Positions 1 through 6,795 of a stretch of DNA of 37,100 nucleotides are shown here, piece after piece; the first letter of the stretch is position 1; every line of letters begins with the position of its first letter. This DNA is from Lentilactobacillus dabitei. GTDB lineage: Bacteria > Bacillota > Bacilli > Lactobacillales > Lactobacillaceae. Below the pieces are notes generated by a model. The model made no database searches and was not told where the DNA came from. It saw only the letters and a list, made by a program, of their open reading frames with translations. The stretch is taken from assembly GCF_019061365.1 (NCBI RefSeq), contig NZ_JAHPPD010000017.1:1-37100 (forward strand), in the 5' to 3' direction. The position numbers and the translations under genes were made by a program.

Positions 1-1
1 A

Positions 2-75
2 TGTCGCAAGAGAGATTCGAACTCTCGACCTACGGTTTAGAAGACCGTTGCTCTATCCAGCTGAGCTATTGCGAC
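2..75 (-). tRNA. tRNA-Arg (anticodon UCU)
   Basis: Read on the minus strand this folds as a full cloverleaf. The acceptor arm GTCGCAA (75-69) pairs with TTGCGAC (9-3), followed by discriminator A at 2. The D arm contains GCTCAGCTGGATAGAGC. The anticodon stem ACGGT/ACCGT encloses loop CTTCTAA, giving anticodon TCT, which reads AGA and AGG. The T arm is GAGAG-TTCGAAT-CTCTC. No CCA is encoded, since the base after the discriminator is T. It is transcribed away from the rplU cluster from its own promoter at 119-91. Confidence 0.95.
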
Positions 76-90
76 AAATCAACACTAACA

Positions 91-119
91 ATTATATGAG
101 ATATTGAAGGGGGAGTCAA
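91..119 (-). promoter_or_regulatory. Promoter of the tRNA-Arg gene
   Basis: On the minus strand the -35 box TTGACT (119-114) is followed by a 17-base spacer and a perfect -10 box TATAAT (96-91). The predicted start lies about eight bases before the mature tRNA 5' end at 75. This is close to the vegetative sigma-factor consensus. Confidence 0.75.
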
Positions 120-210
120 TGTCTAATAGATAAATGTTTTGGATAATAATTACGATTTTCTTAAGAATCTTGAATTTTTATTAAATTAAGATGTGTTATG
201 CGCTAATGAT

Positions 211-240
211 TTGATGCCAATAGCCTAATAGCCTAATAAT
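211..240 (+). promoter_or_regulatory. Candidate promoter for the small ORF at 286, with an 8-bp tandem repeat in its spacer
   Basis: TTGATG (211-216) and AATAAT (235-240) are separated by 18 bases. The spacer contains AATAGCCT twice in tandem (219-226 and 227-234), followed by AATA. The predicted RNA start is about 45 bases before the GTG at 286. The boxes match well, but no transcript is known from the sequence. Confidence 0.5.
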
Positions 241-285
241 GGATTTGTAGCAAAGGATTGCTATCACTATTAGGAGGTGGAAGTT

Positions 286-402
286 GTGGGATTTGTCATA
301 TTTATTGTGCTGATTTTCATTGCGAGTGGAATTTTTCAATATTTTGCTGACTCTTCAACATCCATACGGGGGAACGGCAAACATTTAGCGTCAAGAAAAT
401 AG
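286..402 (+). CDS. Small hypothetical membrane protein, 38 aa
   Basis: I do not recognise a family. The ORF starts with GTG at 286, eight bases after a perfect AGGAGG (272-277), and ends with TAG at 400-402. Residues 2-20 are strongly hydrophobic (GFVIFIVLIFIASGIFQYF) and could span the membrane once. The tail, about residues 21-38, is polar and ends basic (SRK). It has its own candidate promoter at 211-240, and a terminator follows at 553-578. It lies between a divergent tRNA gene and the rplU leader. The ribosome binding site, promoter and hydrophobic-then-basic layout suggest a real small protein, but a chance ORF remains possible. One could speculate about a membrane-active or regulatory peptide; nothing in the sequence shows it. 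Confidence 0.5.
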   Translation: MGFVIFIVLIFIASGIFQYFADSSTSIRGNGKHLASRK

Positions 403-552
403 CGTGAGGCAAAAGGCATGTTTAATTATGGAGTGTGAATAAACAAGTGGAATATCGTGGGTTTAGATAACTGACTTGTTTGTTGACATCATCCACATTT
501 GGCTTTTTGCTACAGATTTAATCCATCAATCAGTTGGATTTCCCCAAAGAGG

Positions 553-578
553 TTGGGCAAATTTTTGCCCAATTTTTC
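553..578 (+). terminator. Rho-independent terminator upstream of rplU, possibly an attenuator
   Basis: TTGGGC (553-558) pairs with GCCCAA (567-572), extendable through the A/T bases between them, and is followed by TTTTTC. The 5' half of the stem, TTGGG at 553-557, can also pair with CCCAA at 543-547 across loop AGAGG. The terminator therefore has a competing fold, as attenuators do. It either ends the transcript of the small ORF at 286 or controls readthrough into rplU. Confidence 0.7.
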
Positions 579-591
579 TTTGTTTAAAGGT

Positions 592-751
592 TATAATATC
601 TAAGGTTGACGAAGCACCAGCGATTATGTATACTAGTAACGTTGTAATTGTGGCTTCCACAGCTACAACCGCTCGATTCGAGCCATAAAGTTCCTGCAAA
701 GGGCGCTTTGTATCGGCGAGTCTAAGCATAAAATATAAGGAGGTGCACAAT
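592..751 (+). promoter_or_regulatory. rplU promoter -10 box and structured 5' leader (L21-leader-like)
   Basis: A perfect TATAAT lies at 592-597, with no recognisable -35 box. About 145 bases of leader follow before the ribosome binding site AAGGAGGTG (738-745). The leader holds three clean hairpins: GTTGTA/TACAAC (641-646 with 664-669) enclosing GTGG/CCAC (650-653 with 657-660); GCTCG/CGAGC (671-675 with 679-683); and CAAAG/CTTTG (697-701 with 706-710). Firmicutes rplU genes often carry an L21 leader RNA thought to allow autoregulation by L21. Position and structure fit, but I have not matched the covariance model. Confidence 0.55.
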
Positions 752-1060
752 ATGTACGCAGTTATTACTACAGGCGGTAAGCAATATAAGGTTTCCAAAG
801 GCGACGCAATTTACGTTGAAAAATTAGACGCAAACGAAGGCGACAAGGTTACTTTTGACCAAGTTGTAATGGTCGGTGGCGATTCAGTTAAGGTTGGTGC
901 TCCATTAGTTGATGGCGCATCCGTTACTGCAACTGTTGAAAAACAGGGCCGTCAAAAGAAGATTACAATCTTCCGTTACAAGCCAAAGAAGGGCTCACGT
1001 TCAAAGAAGGGTCATCGTCAACCATATACCAAGGTTGTTGTTGATTCAATCAACGCTTAA
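752..1060 (+). CDS. rplU: 50S ribosomal protein L21
   Basis: L21 is a component of the large ribosomal subunit that binds 23S rRNA. The N-terminus [14 protein letters not shown] is the family hallmark. The 102-residue length is typical, and the C-terminal half is rich in K/R (around [20 protein letters not shown]). The ATG at 752 is chosen because AAGGAGGTG at 738-745 sits seven bases upstream; the in-frame GTG at 743 lies inside that ribosome binding site. It heads the conserved rplU-prp-rpmA cluster and is preceded by a structured leader that may let L21 control its own expression. Confidence 0.97.
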   Translation: MYAVITTGGKQYKVSKGDAIYVEKLDANEGDKVTFDQVVMVGGDSVKVGAPLVDGASVTATVEKQGRQKKITIFRYKPKKGSRSKKGHRQPYTKVVVDSINA

Positions 1061-1084
1061 TTTTATATTTGAGGTGACTGACAG

Positions 1085-1420
1085 ATGATCAAGGCAACAA
1101 TTAACCATTACCATCATCACGTGAGTAGTTTTACGATCACTGGTCATGCTGATGCCGGCGAATATGGGCAAGACATTGTTTGCTCTGCTGTTTCAGTGTT
1201 GAGCATCACAACGGTTAACGGCCTTCAAGAGGTTGCTGGCATGGATGTTGATGTTGATAGTGATGATAAAAATGGCGGTTATCTGTCGGTTCATATTCCC
1301 GTCACCGCCGATTCAAAGAAACGTATTCAAGCAGATGCAATTCTTGATACCTTTCAAGGTGGCATGACTGACATAGCTTCAAGTTATAGTCAATATATTA
1401 AATTAAACACAGCAAATTAA
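1085..1420 (+). CDS. prp: Ribosomal-processing cysteine protease Prp
   Basis: Prp (YsxB family) removes the N-terminal extension of ribosomal protein L27 in Firmicutes and related bacteria. The protein is 111 aa, as usual for the family. The catalytic pair is visible: His21 in TGHAD and Cys33 in [10 protein letters not shown]. It lies between rplU and rpmA, the invariant arrangement for this protease and its substrate. The ATG at 1085 follows the purine-rich GAGGTGAC. The downstream L27 carries the matching cleavable extension, so substrate and enzyme are both intact here. Confidence 0.95.
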   Translation: MIKATINHYHHHVSSFTITGHADAGEYGQDIVCSAVSVLSITTVNGLQEVAGMDVDVDSDDKNGGYLSVHIPVTADSKKRIQADAILDTFQGGMTDIASSYSQYIKLNTAN

Positions 1421-1446
1421 ATAAACTTATTCGGAGGTGTAACCTT

Positions 1447-1740
1447 ATGCTAGCAATGAACTTACAATTCTTCTCTCACCATAAAGGTGGTGGATCAACT
1501 GCCAACGGTCGTAACTCAGCTGGTCGTCGTTTAGGTACGAAGGCTGCTGATGGCTCATCAGTTCACAGTGGATCAATCATTTATCGTCAACGCGGTACTC
1601 ATATTTATCCTGGTAACAACGTTAGTCGTGGTAATGACGATACTTTGTTTGCTTTAGTTGACGGTGTCGTACGCTTTGAAAGAAAAGGCCGTGACAAGCG
1701 TCAGGTTTCAGTTTATCCAGTTGCTGAAGCTGCTAAGTAG
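1447..1740 (+). CDS. rpmA: 50S ribosomal protein L27 with Prp-cleavable N-terminus
   Basis: L27 is a large-subunit protein whose N-terminal tail reaches toward the peptidyl transferase centre. The 97-residue protein begins MLAMNLQFF, followed by SHHKGGGS. In Firmicutes the extension up to the FF pair is removed by Prp, exposing the mature tail. The ATG at 1447 lies nine bases after GGAGG (1433-1437). The in-frame ATG at 1456 is 18 bases away and less likely, and starting there would shorten the extension. It is the last gene of the cluster and is followed by a strong terminator at 1767. Confidence 0.96.
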   Translation: MLAMNLQFFSHHKGGGSTANGRNSAGRRLGTKAADGSSVHSGSIIYRQRGTHIYPGNNVSRGNDDTLFALVDGVVRFERKGRDKRQVSVYPVAEAAK

Positions 1741-1766
1741 TACTTTTAAATCTTGAATGAATGAGG

Positions 1767-1805
1767 AGCTGGGACAAAACGGTGGTTTTGCTTCCCAGCT
1801 TTTTT
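1767..1805 (+). terminator. Terminator of the rplU-prp-rpmA operon
   Basis: AGCTGGGA (1767-1774) pairs with TCCCAGCT (1793-1800). An inner stem CAAAAC/GTTTTG (1775-1780 with 1785-1790) adds to it, and a run of Ts follows at 1800-1805. This is a classic intrinsic terminator separating rpmA from efp. Confidence 0.9.
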
Positions 1806-1835
1806 AATCGAATTTTCGGGATTAATTCATTATAA

Positions 1836-1866
1836 TTGGATATTTAGGGACGAAGTATTATATAAT
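1836..1866 (+). promoter_or_regulatory. Candidate promoter of efp
   Basis: TTGGAT (1836-1841) and a perfect TATAAT (1861-1866) are separated by 19 bases, upstream of the AGGAGG of efp. The spacer is slightly long. A second TATAAT at 1830-1835 lacks a good partner. A promoter is expected here because a terminator precedes it. Confidence 0.5.
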
Positions 1867-1900
1867 TAAGATTGTTACTTTACATTTAGGAGGAACAAAA

Positions 1901-2461
1901 ATGGCAATTTCGACTGCTGATTTTAAGAATGGTTTGACCATCGAAGTTGATGGTGCAATTTGGAGAATTTTAAGTTTCCAACACGTTAAGCCTGGTAAAG
2001 GTGGCGCCTTTGTTCGTTCAAAGCTTAAGAACTTACGAACAGGTGCTGTTCAGGAAAAAACATTCCGTTCTGGTTCAAAAATGGAACAAGCTCAAATTGA
2101 TACCCGTAACATGCAGTATCTTTATGCAGATGGTGACCAACATGTATTCATGGATATGGATACGTATGATCAGATTTCAATTCCAGCTGAACAAATCAAG
2201 GCAGAATTGAACTATCTTCAGGAAAATATGGAAGTTAACGTTATCCAGTATGGCAACGAGACATTAGGAGTTGAATTACCGAACACGGTTACCCTCGAAG
2301 TTGCTTCTACTGAACCTGGAATCAAAGGTGATACTGCATCTGGTGGTTCAAAGCCTGCAACAATGACAACTGGTTTGACGCTACAAGTACCTTTCTTCGT
2401 TAATCAAGGTGACAAATTGGTCATCAACACCACTGATGGTACTTATATTTCCAGAGCATAA
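1901..2461 (+). CDS. efp: Translation elongation factor P
   Basis: EF-P binds ribosomes stalled at polyproline stretches and promotes peptide bond formation. The 186-residue, three-domain length is standard. The N-terminal KOW-like domain carries the loop [10 protein letters not shown], whose tip lysine (Lys33) is the residue modified in many bacteria. The C-terminal OB domains include the conserved [12 protein letters not shown] segment and end in SDG-type DGTYISRA. The overall sequence is very close to the Bacillus-type protein, in which this lysine carries 5-aminopentanol. TTAGGAGGAAC precedes the ATG. No EF-P modification gene lies in this window. Confidence 0.97.
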   Translation: MAISTADFKNGLTIEVDGAIWRILSFQHVKPGKGGAFVRSKLKNLRTGAVQEKTFRSGSKMEQAQIDTRNMQYLYADGDQHVFMDMDTYDQISIPAEQIKAELNYLQENMEVNVIQYGNETLGVELPNTVTLEVASTEPGIKGDTASGGSKPATMTTGLTLQVPFFVNQGDKLVINTTDGTYISRA

Positions 2462-2499
2462 TCAGGTTAACTGATTTGATTGAAAACGGAGGCTTTAAT

Positions 2500-2940
2500 A
2501 TGGCTGAAGATACGAATATTGCCCTTCATACCAACGATCCAGAGTTGGGAAAAATTGAAATTGCCCCTAACGTCCTTGAAATTATTGCCGGGGTTGCAAC
2601 AACTCAAGTAGATGGCGTTAATCGGATGCAAGGTTCTCTGTCCAATAGCGTTAACGAGTTACTTGGCCGTCGCAAAGAGCATAGTAAAGGTGTTAAGTTA
2701 ACTTACACTAACGAGGAACTCGCAGTCGACATTTACATTTATTTGAATTATGGGGTTTCTGTCCCTAAGGTTGCCTTACAAATTCAAAGCCAAGTTGAAC
2801 AACAATTGTATTTTATGACCGAATTAAAGGTTCATGAAGTCAACGTACACGTTCAAGGTGTTGTTCCTGAAAAGACCACCAGCACTGTTGACCCGAACGA
2901 TCCTTTTGCTGCTGACGATGAAGAAGACGGTGAGAATTAG
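2500..2940 (+). CDS. Asp23/Gls24 family envelope stress protein, YqhY type
   Basis: This 146-residue protein carries the Asp23/Gls24 domain: KIEIAPNVLEIIAGVATTQVDGV, then a beta-rich segment ending in VHEVNVHVQGV. Its tail is strongly acidic (DPNDPFAADDEEDGEN). YqhY-type proteins sit between efp and nusB in many Firmicutes; in Bacillus, loss of yqhY perturbs acetyl-CoA carboxylase and lipid synthesis. The ATG at 2500 is chosen over the upstream ORF start because GGAGG (2488-2492) is seven bases away. Its last base overlaps the GTG of nusB, so the two are translationally linked. A second Asp23-family gene lies at 23089. Confidence 0.9.
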   Translation: MAEDTNIALHTNDPELGKIEIAPNVLEIIAGVATTQVDGVNRMQGSLSNSVNELLGRRKEHSKGVKLTYTNEELAVDIYIYLNYGVSVPKVALQIQSQVEQQLYFMTELKVHEVNVHVQGVVPEKTTSTVDPNDPFAADDEEDGEN

Positions 2941-3353
2941 TGGAACTAACACGACATCATATTCGCGAGCTTGCATTTCAAACATTATTCGCGCTTAATA
3001 CAAATGAACAAACCGATTGGAAAGATTTTTATCAAGTCCTGACTGATGGTCAATATGGTGATGAGTACCCAAGCTATCTTCATCAGCTCATCGCAGGCGT
3101 TTTAGAGCACAAGTCTGAAATCGATCAAATGATTGAAAAATATTTGATATCTGGTTGGTCACTCAATCGGATTGCCAAAACGGACTTGATTATTATTGAA
3201 ATTGCTTTATATGAAATGATGTATGTTGATGATTTACCCGCAAAGGTTTCTATTAACGAAGCAATCGAACTCGCAAAAAAATACAGTGATGACCGTTCTC
3301 GTAAATTTGTTAACGGGATTTTGTCACATGCATTAGAAGAACTGGTAAAATAG
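2940..3353 (+). CDS. nusB: Transcription antitermination factor NusB
   Basis: NusB joins NusE (S10) at boxA RNA to form the antitermination complex on rRNA operons. The 137-residue all-helical protein begins with RHHIRELAFQTLFAL and ends with the typical SINEAIELAKKYSDDRSRKFVNGILS segment. It starts with GTG at 2940, whose first base is the last base of the preceding stop codon, and only a weak ribosome binding site is visible, so coupling to the upstream gene is likely. Its own terminator begins inside the last codons (3347). Confidence 0.96.
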   Translation: MELTRHHIRELAFQTLFALNTNEQTDWKDFYQVLTDGQYGDEYPSYLHQLIAGVLEHKSEIDQMIEKYLISGWSLNRIAKTDLIIIEIALYEMMYVDDLPAKVSINEAIELAKKYSDDRSRKFVNGILSHALEELVK

Positions 3354-3381
3354 ATTTACGCAACTGTAAGTCTATTTTTTT
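3347..3381 (+). terminator. Terminator overlapping the nusB stop codon
   Basis: AAAATAGA (3347-3354) pairs with TCTATTTT (3371-3378), and TTTAC/GTAAG (3355-3359 with 3366-3370) continues the stem around loop GCAACT. The 3' arm runs into TTTTTTT. The hairpin contains the nusB stop codon (3351-3353), so a ribosome ending there would cover its 5' arm. Confidence 0.85.
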
Positions 3382-3426
3382 GTACATACGACACTGGATG
3401 TTATTAAGAGAGGAAGAGATTTTTCG

Positions 3427-4293
3427 ATGGCAACGATTATTGACGGTAAGGCACTTGCAAAGAAACTGAACCAACGTACCAGCAAACGGGTAGAAGAATT
3501 ACAATCGCAGTTTGGGGTTACCACAGGGCTTGTCGTCGTCATTGTTGGAAATGATCCGGCAAGTGAACGTTATGTTCGTAATAAGAACCGAACAGCTAAA
3601 CGATTGGGAATTAATTCAACCGTCAAACAATTACCGGCGGATACTTCAGAAGCAGACTTGTTAAAATTGATTGCAAATTACAATGCAGACCCCGCAGTTC
3701 ACGGTATTTTAGTTCAAGATCCACTTCCTGACCAGATTAATGAAAAAGATATCACCCGCGCCATTTTACCTGAAAAGGATGTCGATGGCTTTCATCCAAT
3801 CAATGTTGGGAAGTTATATTTGAATGATACAACCGAATTTCCAGTTTCTTGCACGCCTAAGGGCATCATGACGATGTTTGATGAATATCACATTTCATTA
3901 AAAGGGAAAAATGCAGTCATGATCGGACGAAGTGCCATTGTTGGCAAGCCAATGGCAGCCTTAATGTTAAATGCCGGTGCCAGTGTGTCGATTCTTCACA
4001 GGTTTACCAGGGACATTACTGAATACACAAAGAACGCAGACATCATCGTCTCAGCTACGGGTCATTTACATACCTTAACGAAAGATGCGGTTAAGGAAGG
4101 GGCAGTGGTTATCGACGTTGGTCAAAACATTAACGAAGCAGGTCATTTGGTTGGAGATACTGATTATGACGATCTCTTTGATAAGGTGAGTTATATTACC
4201 CCAGTTCCAGGCGGTGTGGGCCCAATGACCATTGCAACCCTCATGCAACAAAGTGTTGATTTAGCAGAATGGAGTAGTCAAAGTGGTAAATGA
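3427..4293 (+). CDS. folD: Bifunctional methylene-THF dehydrogenase / methenyl-THF cyclohydrolase FolD
   Basis: FolD interconverts 5,10-methylene-, 5,10-methenyl- and 10-formyl-tetrahydrofolate, feeding purine synthesis and the formyl donor used by Fmt (also in this window). The protein is 288 aa, family-typical. Tyr49 and Lys53 in SERYVRNKN are the catalytic positions. VQDPLPDQ and EKDVDGFHPINVGKL match the family. GRSAIVGKPMAALML is the dinucleotide-binding segment and TPVPGGVGPMTIATLM is the C-terminal signature. The ATG follows GAGGAAGAG. Its 3' end overlaps xseA by 11 bases. Confidence 0.97.
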   Translation: MATIIDGKALAKKLNQRTSKRVEELQSQFGVTTGLVVVIVGNDPASERYVRNKNRTAKRLGINSTVKQLPADTSEADLLKLIANYNADPAVHGILVQDPLPDQINEKDITRAILPEKDVDGFHPINVGKLYLNDTTEFPVSCTPKGIMTMFDEYHISLKGKNAVMIGRSAIVGKPMAALMLNAGASVSILHRFTRDITEYTKNADIIVSATGHLHTLTKDAVKEGAVVIDVGQNINEAGHLVGDTDYDDLFDKVSYITPVPGGVGPMTIATLMQQSVDLAEWSSQSGK

Positions 4294-5650
4294 TTCTGTC
4301 ACTAGCGATTATTTGACCGTTAGTGCCTTAACTAAATATATTAAAAGAAAATTTGACGTTGATCCATACTTATCAAAAGTCTATCTAACGGGTGAAATCT
4401 CTAATTTTCGGTTGCGGCCAAATGCCCATCAATATTTTAGTTTGAAAGATGATCGTGCCAAGATTAGCGCCATTATGTTTAAGTCAGCTTTCAATAGAAT
4501 CAAATTCACGCCTGAAGAAGGGATGAAGGTATTGGTGGTTGGTCACATTTCATTATATGAGCCAACCGGTAGTTATCAAATTTACGTTGACCGCATGGAA
4601 CCTGACGGGGTTGGCCAACTCTACCAAGCTTATGAGCAACTAAAAAAGAAGCTTGCTGATGAAGGATTATTCGATTTACCCAAAAAGCCGTTAACAAAGT
4701 TTCCCAAGCAAATTGCAGTCGTGACTTCTCCCAGTGGTGCAGTGATCCGAGATATTATCACAACCGTTCGCAGGCGTTATCCAATTGCTCAAATCGTTTT
4801 GTTTCCAGCATTGGTTCAAGGAAATGAAGCCAGTGAGGATATCGTCAACCAAATTCATCGAGTGAACGGTCTCGGCAATTTTGATACGTTGATTGTTGGC
4901 CGTGGCGGCGGTTCAATCGAAGACCTCTGGCCATTTAACGAAGAAAATGTTGCCCGCGCAATCGTTGGGAGTCGGATCCCGGTTATTTCCTCTGTCGGAC
5001 ATGAAACCGATACCACAATTGCGGATTTAGTTGCAGACGTTAGGGCTGCAACGCCAACTGCTGCAGCGGAACTAGCCGTCCCTCGTTTGGATCAGGTTCT
5101 AGTGGATTTAAAGACAACCCAGAATCGAATCATTAACGCCACTTATCAGATTATCCAGCAAGAGAAATTACGATTGAAACGATTGCAAAAGTCAACCGTT
5201 TTCACCACTCCTCAGAGAATTTACGAAAGTTTCTCACAGCGACTGGATTTGCTGGTTCAACATTTGTATAATCAATCAGATAGGATTACGAGTAAACGGA
5301 AAGAAAAATTTGCCGATCTGAATATGAGATTACGGCTTGTGGCGCCAACGTACACAATTAAGGAACAACAGCAAAAACTGAGTGCACTTCAGCAACGATT
5401 AAAGCAATCCGCAATTCAAACGATTAAAAACAACCAGCAACAGTATCAGATGCTGGTAGCGTCACTAGACCATTTAAGCCCACTTAAAATTTTAAGTCGA
5501 GGCTATACATTTACAACCGATGAAAAAGATCAATTCATTAGTCAAGTTGCCCAACTTAACACAAAAGCAATTAAGGTCCACTTTAGTGATGGTATTGTTG
5601 AAGCAACTGTATCGAAAATAACCAAAAAGGAAGACAATCAAGATGGCTGA
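4283..5650 (+). CDS. xseA: Exodeoxyribonuclease VII large subunit
   Basis: XseA is the catalytic subunit of exonuclease VII, which degrades single-stranded DNA from both ends. The 455-residue protein has an N-terminal OB-fold (YLTVSALTKYIKRKF to about residue 105). The central nuclease domain carries VVTSPSGAVIRDI, the glycine-rich GRGGGSIEDLWPFNEE and SVGHETDTTIAD. A long coiled-coil C-terminal region binds XseB. The GTG at 4283 follows GGAGTAG and overlaps folD by 11 bases. The downstream TTG at about 4313 is a less likely alternative. xseB follows with an 8-base overlap, as expected for partners. Confidence 0.95.
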   Translation: MVNDSVTSDYLTVSALTKYIKRKFDVDPYLSKVYLTGEISNFRLRPNAHQYFSLKDDRAKISAIMFKSAFNRIKFTPEEGMKVLVVGHISLYEPTGSYQIYVDRMEPDGVGQLYQAYEQLKKKLADEGLFDLPKKPLTKFPKQIAVVTSPSGAVIRDIITTVRRRYPIAQIVLFPALVQGNEASEDIVNQIHRVNGLGNFDTLIVGRGGGSIEDLWPFNEENVARAIVGSRIPVISSVGHETDTTIADLVADVRAATPTAAAELAVPRLDQVLVDLKTTQNRIINATYQIIQQEKLRLKRLQKSTVFTTPQRIYESFSQRLDLLVQHLYNQSDRITSKRKEKFADLNMRLRLVAPTYTIKEQQQKLSALQQRLKQSAIQTIKNNQQQYQMLVASLDHLSPLKILSRGYTFTTDEKDQFISQVAQLNTKAIKVHFSDGIVEATVSKITKKEDNQDG

Positions 5651-5918
5651 TAAACCAGAACAGAATCAAACATTTGAACAAAAAATGGATCAGTTGGAAA
5701 CCATTGTCAATCAGTTGGAACAGGGCAATGTTTCCCTTGAAGATTCGATGGAAAAGTTTAAAACTGGCATTAAATTAAGCGAACAACTCCAGGACACTTT
5801 AAGCAAGGCTGAACACACCATGGCTAAAATGATGGATAAAGATGGTAATGAAGTCTCCTTCGAAAGTCCAGATGACAGTGATAATCAAAAAGGTGATAGT
5901 AATGGCAACCAAGCTTAA
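5643..5918 (+). CDS. xseB: Exodeoxyribonuclease VII small subunit
   Basis: XseB is the small helical subunit, several copies of which bind the XseA coiled coil. The family signature FEQKMDQLETIVNQLEQGNV spans residues 11-30, followed by SLEDSMEKFKTGIKLS. At 91 aa it is slightly longer than many homologues because of a polar, acidic tail (about 70-91) that is probably disordered. It overlaps xseA by 8 bases and ispA by 17 bases, a tight operon in which expression of all three is presumably coupled. Confidence 0.93.
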   Translation: MADKPEQNQTFEQKMDQLETIVNQLEQGNVSLEDSMEKFKTGIKLSEQLQDTLSKAEHTMAKMMDKDGNEVSFESPDDSDNQKGDSNGNQA

Positions 5919-6795
5919 CATATTTCAATCTGAGTGGCTTCCAAAAATTAATCATTTTCTTGAAACTCAAATTCCAGCTGATACCGATGAAGAAACCCTC
6001 GCAGAAGCAATGGGCTATTCGGTTAACGCCGGTGGCAAACGGTTACGACCGCTTTTTACGCTGGCAGTGTTATCCATTTTCGACAAGCCGATCACACATG
6101 ACGTTTTAAAATCCGTTTGTGCATTGGAATTAATGCATTCCTACTCATTAATTCATGATGACCTGCCTGCAATGGACAATGATGATCTACGCCGAGGCAA
6201 AGCAACCAATCACGTTGTCTACGGAGCAGGGATGGCCACACTTGCTGGCGATGGCTTACAAGCACTGGCTTTTCAATGGTTGGTTGACAATCAGTTGCCT
6301 GCAGAAGTTCATTCTGAGTTGACGCTTGAACTTGCCAAGGCGGCTGGTCCTGAAGGAATGGCTTCTGGTCAAGCTGACGATATTCATTTTGAAGGGACCA
6401 GACTATCACTGGCGGGACTTCAAAAATTAGATAGGCATAAAACGGGCGCATTGATTCGATACGCGATCAACGCTGGGCTAATTATTGGCGGCATTTCCCC
6501 TGACGATCGTTTTGATCTTTTGGCGTTCGCTGAATCATACGGGGCCGCCTTCCAAATTTACGATGATATTTTGGATGTCGTGGGCACAGAACAGCAAATT
6601 GGCAAACCAGTTCATCAGGATGCCAGCAAAAATACTTATCCTAATCTTTTGGGGCTGGCTGGCGCAAAGGCGGCGCTTAACCAAACGGTCAAAGATGCCC
6701 GCCAATCACTGACCATTGCCAGTAAAAAATTAGGGGTCGATACGACTCTTTTGGCTGAATTTTGTAACTATTTTGTACTTAAGGACGAACAGTAA
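5902..6795 (+). CDS. ispA: Farnesyl diphosphate synthase (polyprenyl synthetase family)
   Basis: It condenses isopentenyl and dimethylallyl diphosphates to farnesyl diphosphate, the precursor of undecaprenyl carriers. The 297-residue protein has GGKRLRP (substrate binding, 44-50), the first aspartate-rich motif DDLPAMDND (86-94), and the second as DDILD. The two-residue insertion in the first motif and SYSLIH before it are typical of bacterial farnesyl-length enzymes. The ATG at 5902 follows AAAGGTGA and lies inside the end of xseB; the longer upstream reading is just xseB sequence in another frame. In Bacillus dxs follows ispA; here tlyA does, consistent with isoprenoids made by mevalonate. 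Confidence 0.94.
   Translation: MATKLNIFQSEWLPKINHFLETQIPADTDEETLAEAMGYSVNAGGKRLRPLFTLAVLSIFDKPITHDVLKSVCALELMHSYSLIHDDLPAMDNDDLRRGKATNHVVYGAGMATLAGDGLQALAFQWLVDNQLPAEVHSELTLELAKAAGPEGMASGQADDIHFEGTRLSLAGLQKLDRHKTGALIRYAINAGLIIGGISPDDRFDLLAFAESYGAAFQIYDDILDVVGTEQQIGKPVHQDASKNTYPNLLGLAGAKAALNQTVKDARQSLTIASKKLGVDTTLLAEFCNYFVLKDEQ

Larger units (their letters stand above)
403..751 (+). other. 349-base stretch without a gene: hairpins, a terminator and the rplU leader
   Basis: No convincing coding sequence lies here. The part 441-481 holds an 8-bp inverted repeat (AAACAAGT at 441-448, ACTTGTTT at 474-481) with a 25-base loop. AATCCA/TGGATT forms another small hairpin around 520-541. A terminator lies at 553-578. 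From about 604 the rplU leader begins. ORFs of 70 and 90 codons on the two strands overlap these structured elements and lack supporting ribosome binding sites. Confidence 0.7.

Noticed and set aside
107-132. AGGGGGAG followed by ATG
   Set aside because: The reading frame is only four codons (MSNR) before a stop.
476-688. 70-codon plus-strand ORF in the rplU leader
   Set aside because: It crosses a terminator and leader hairpins, and has no ribosome binding site.
526-798. 90-codon minus-strand ORF with hydrophobic segments over the rplU leader
   Set aside because: It runs antisense to the structured leader and into rplU, and its codons follow the hairpins. No convincing minus-strand promoter or ribosome binding site was found.
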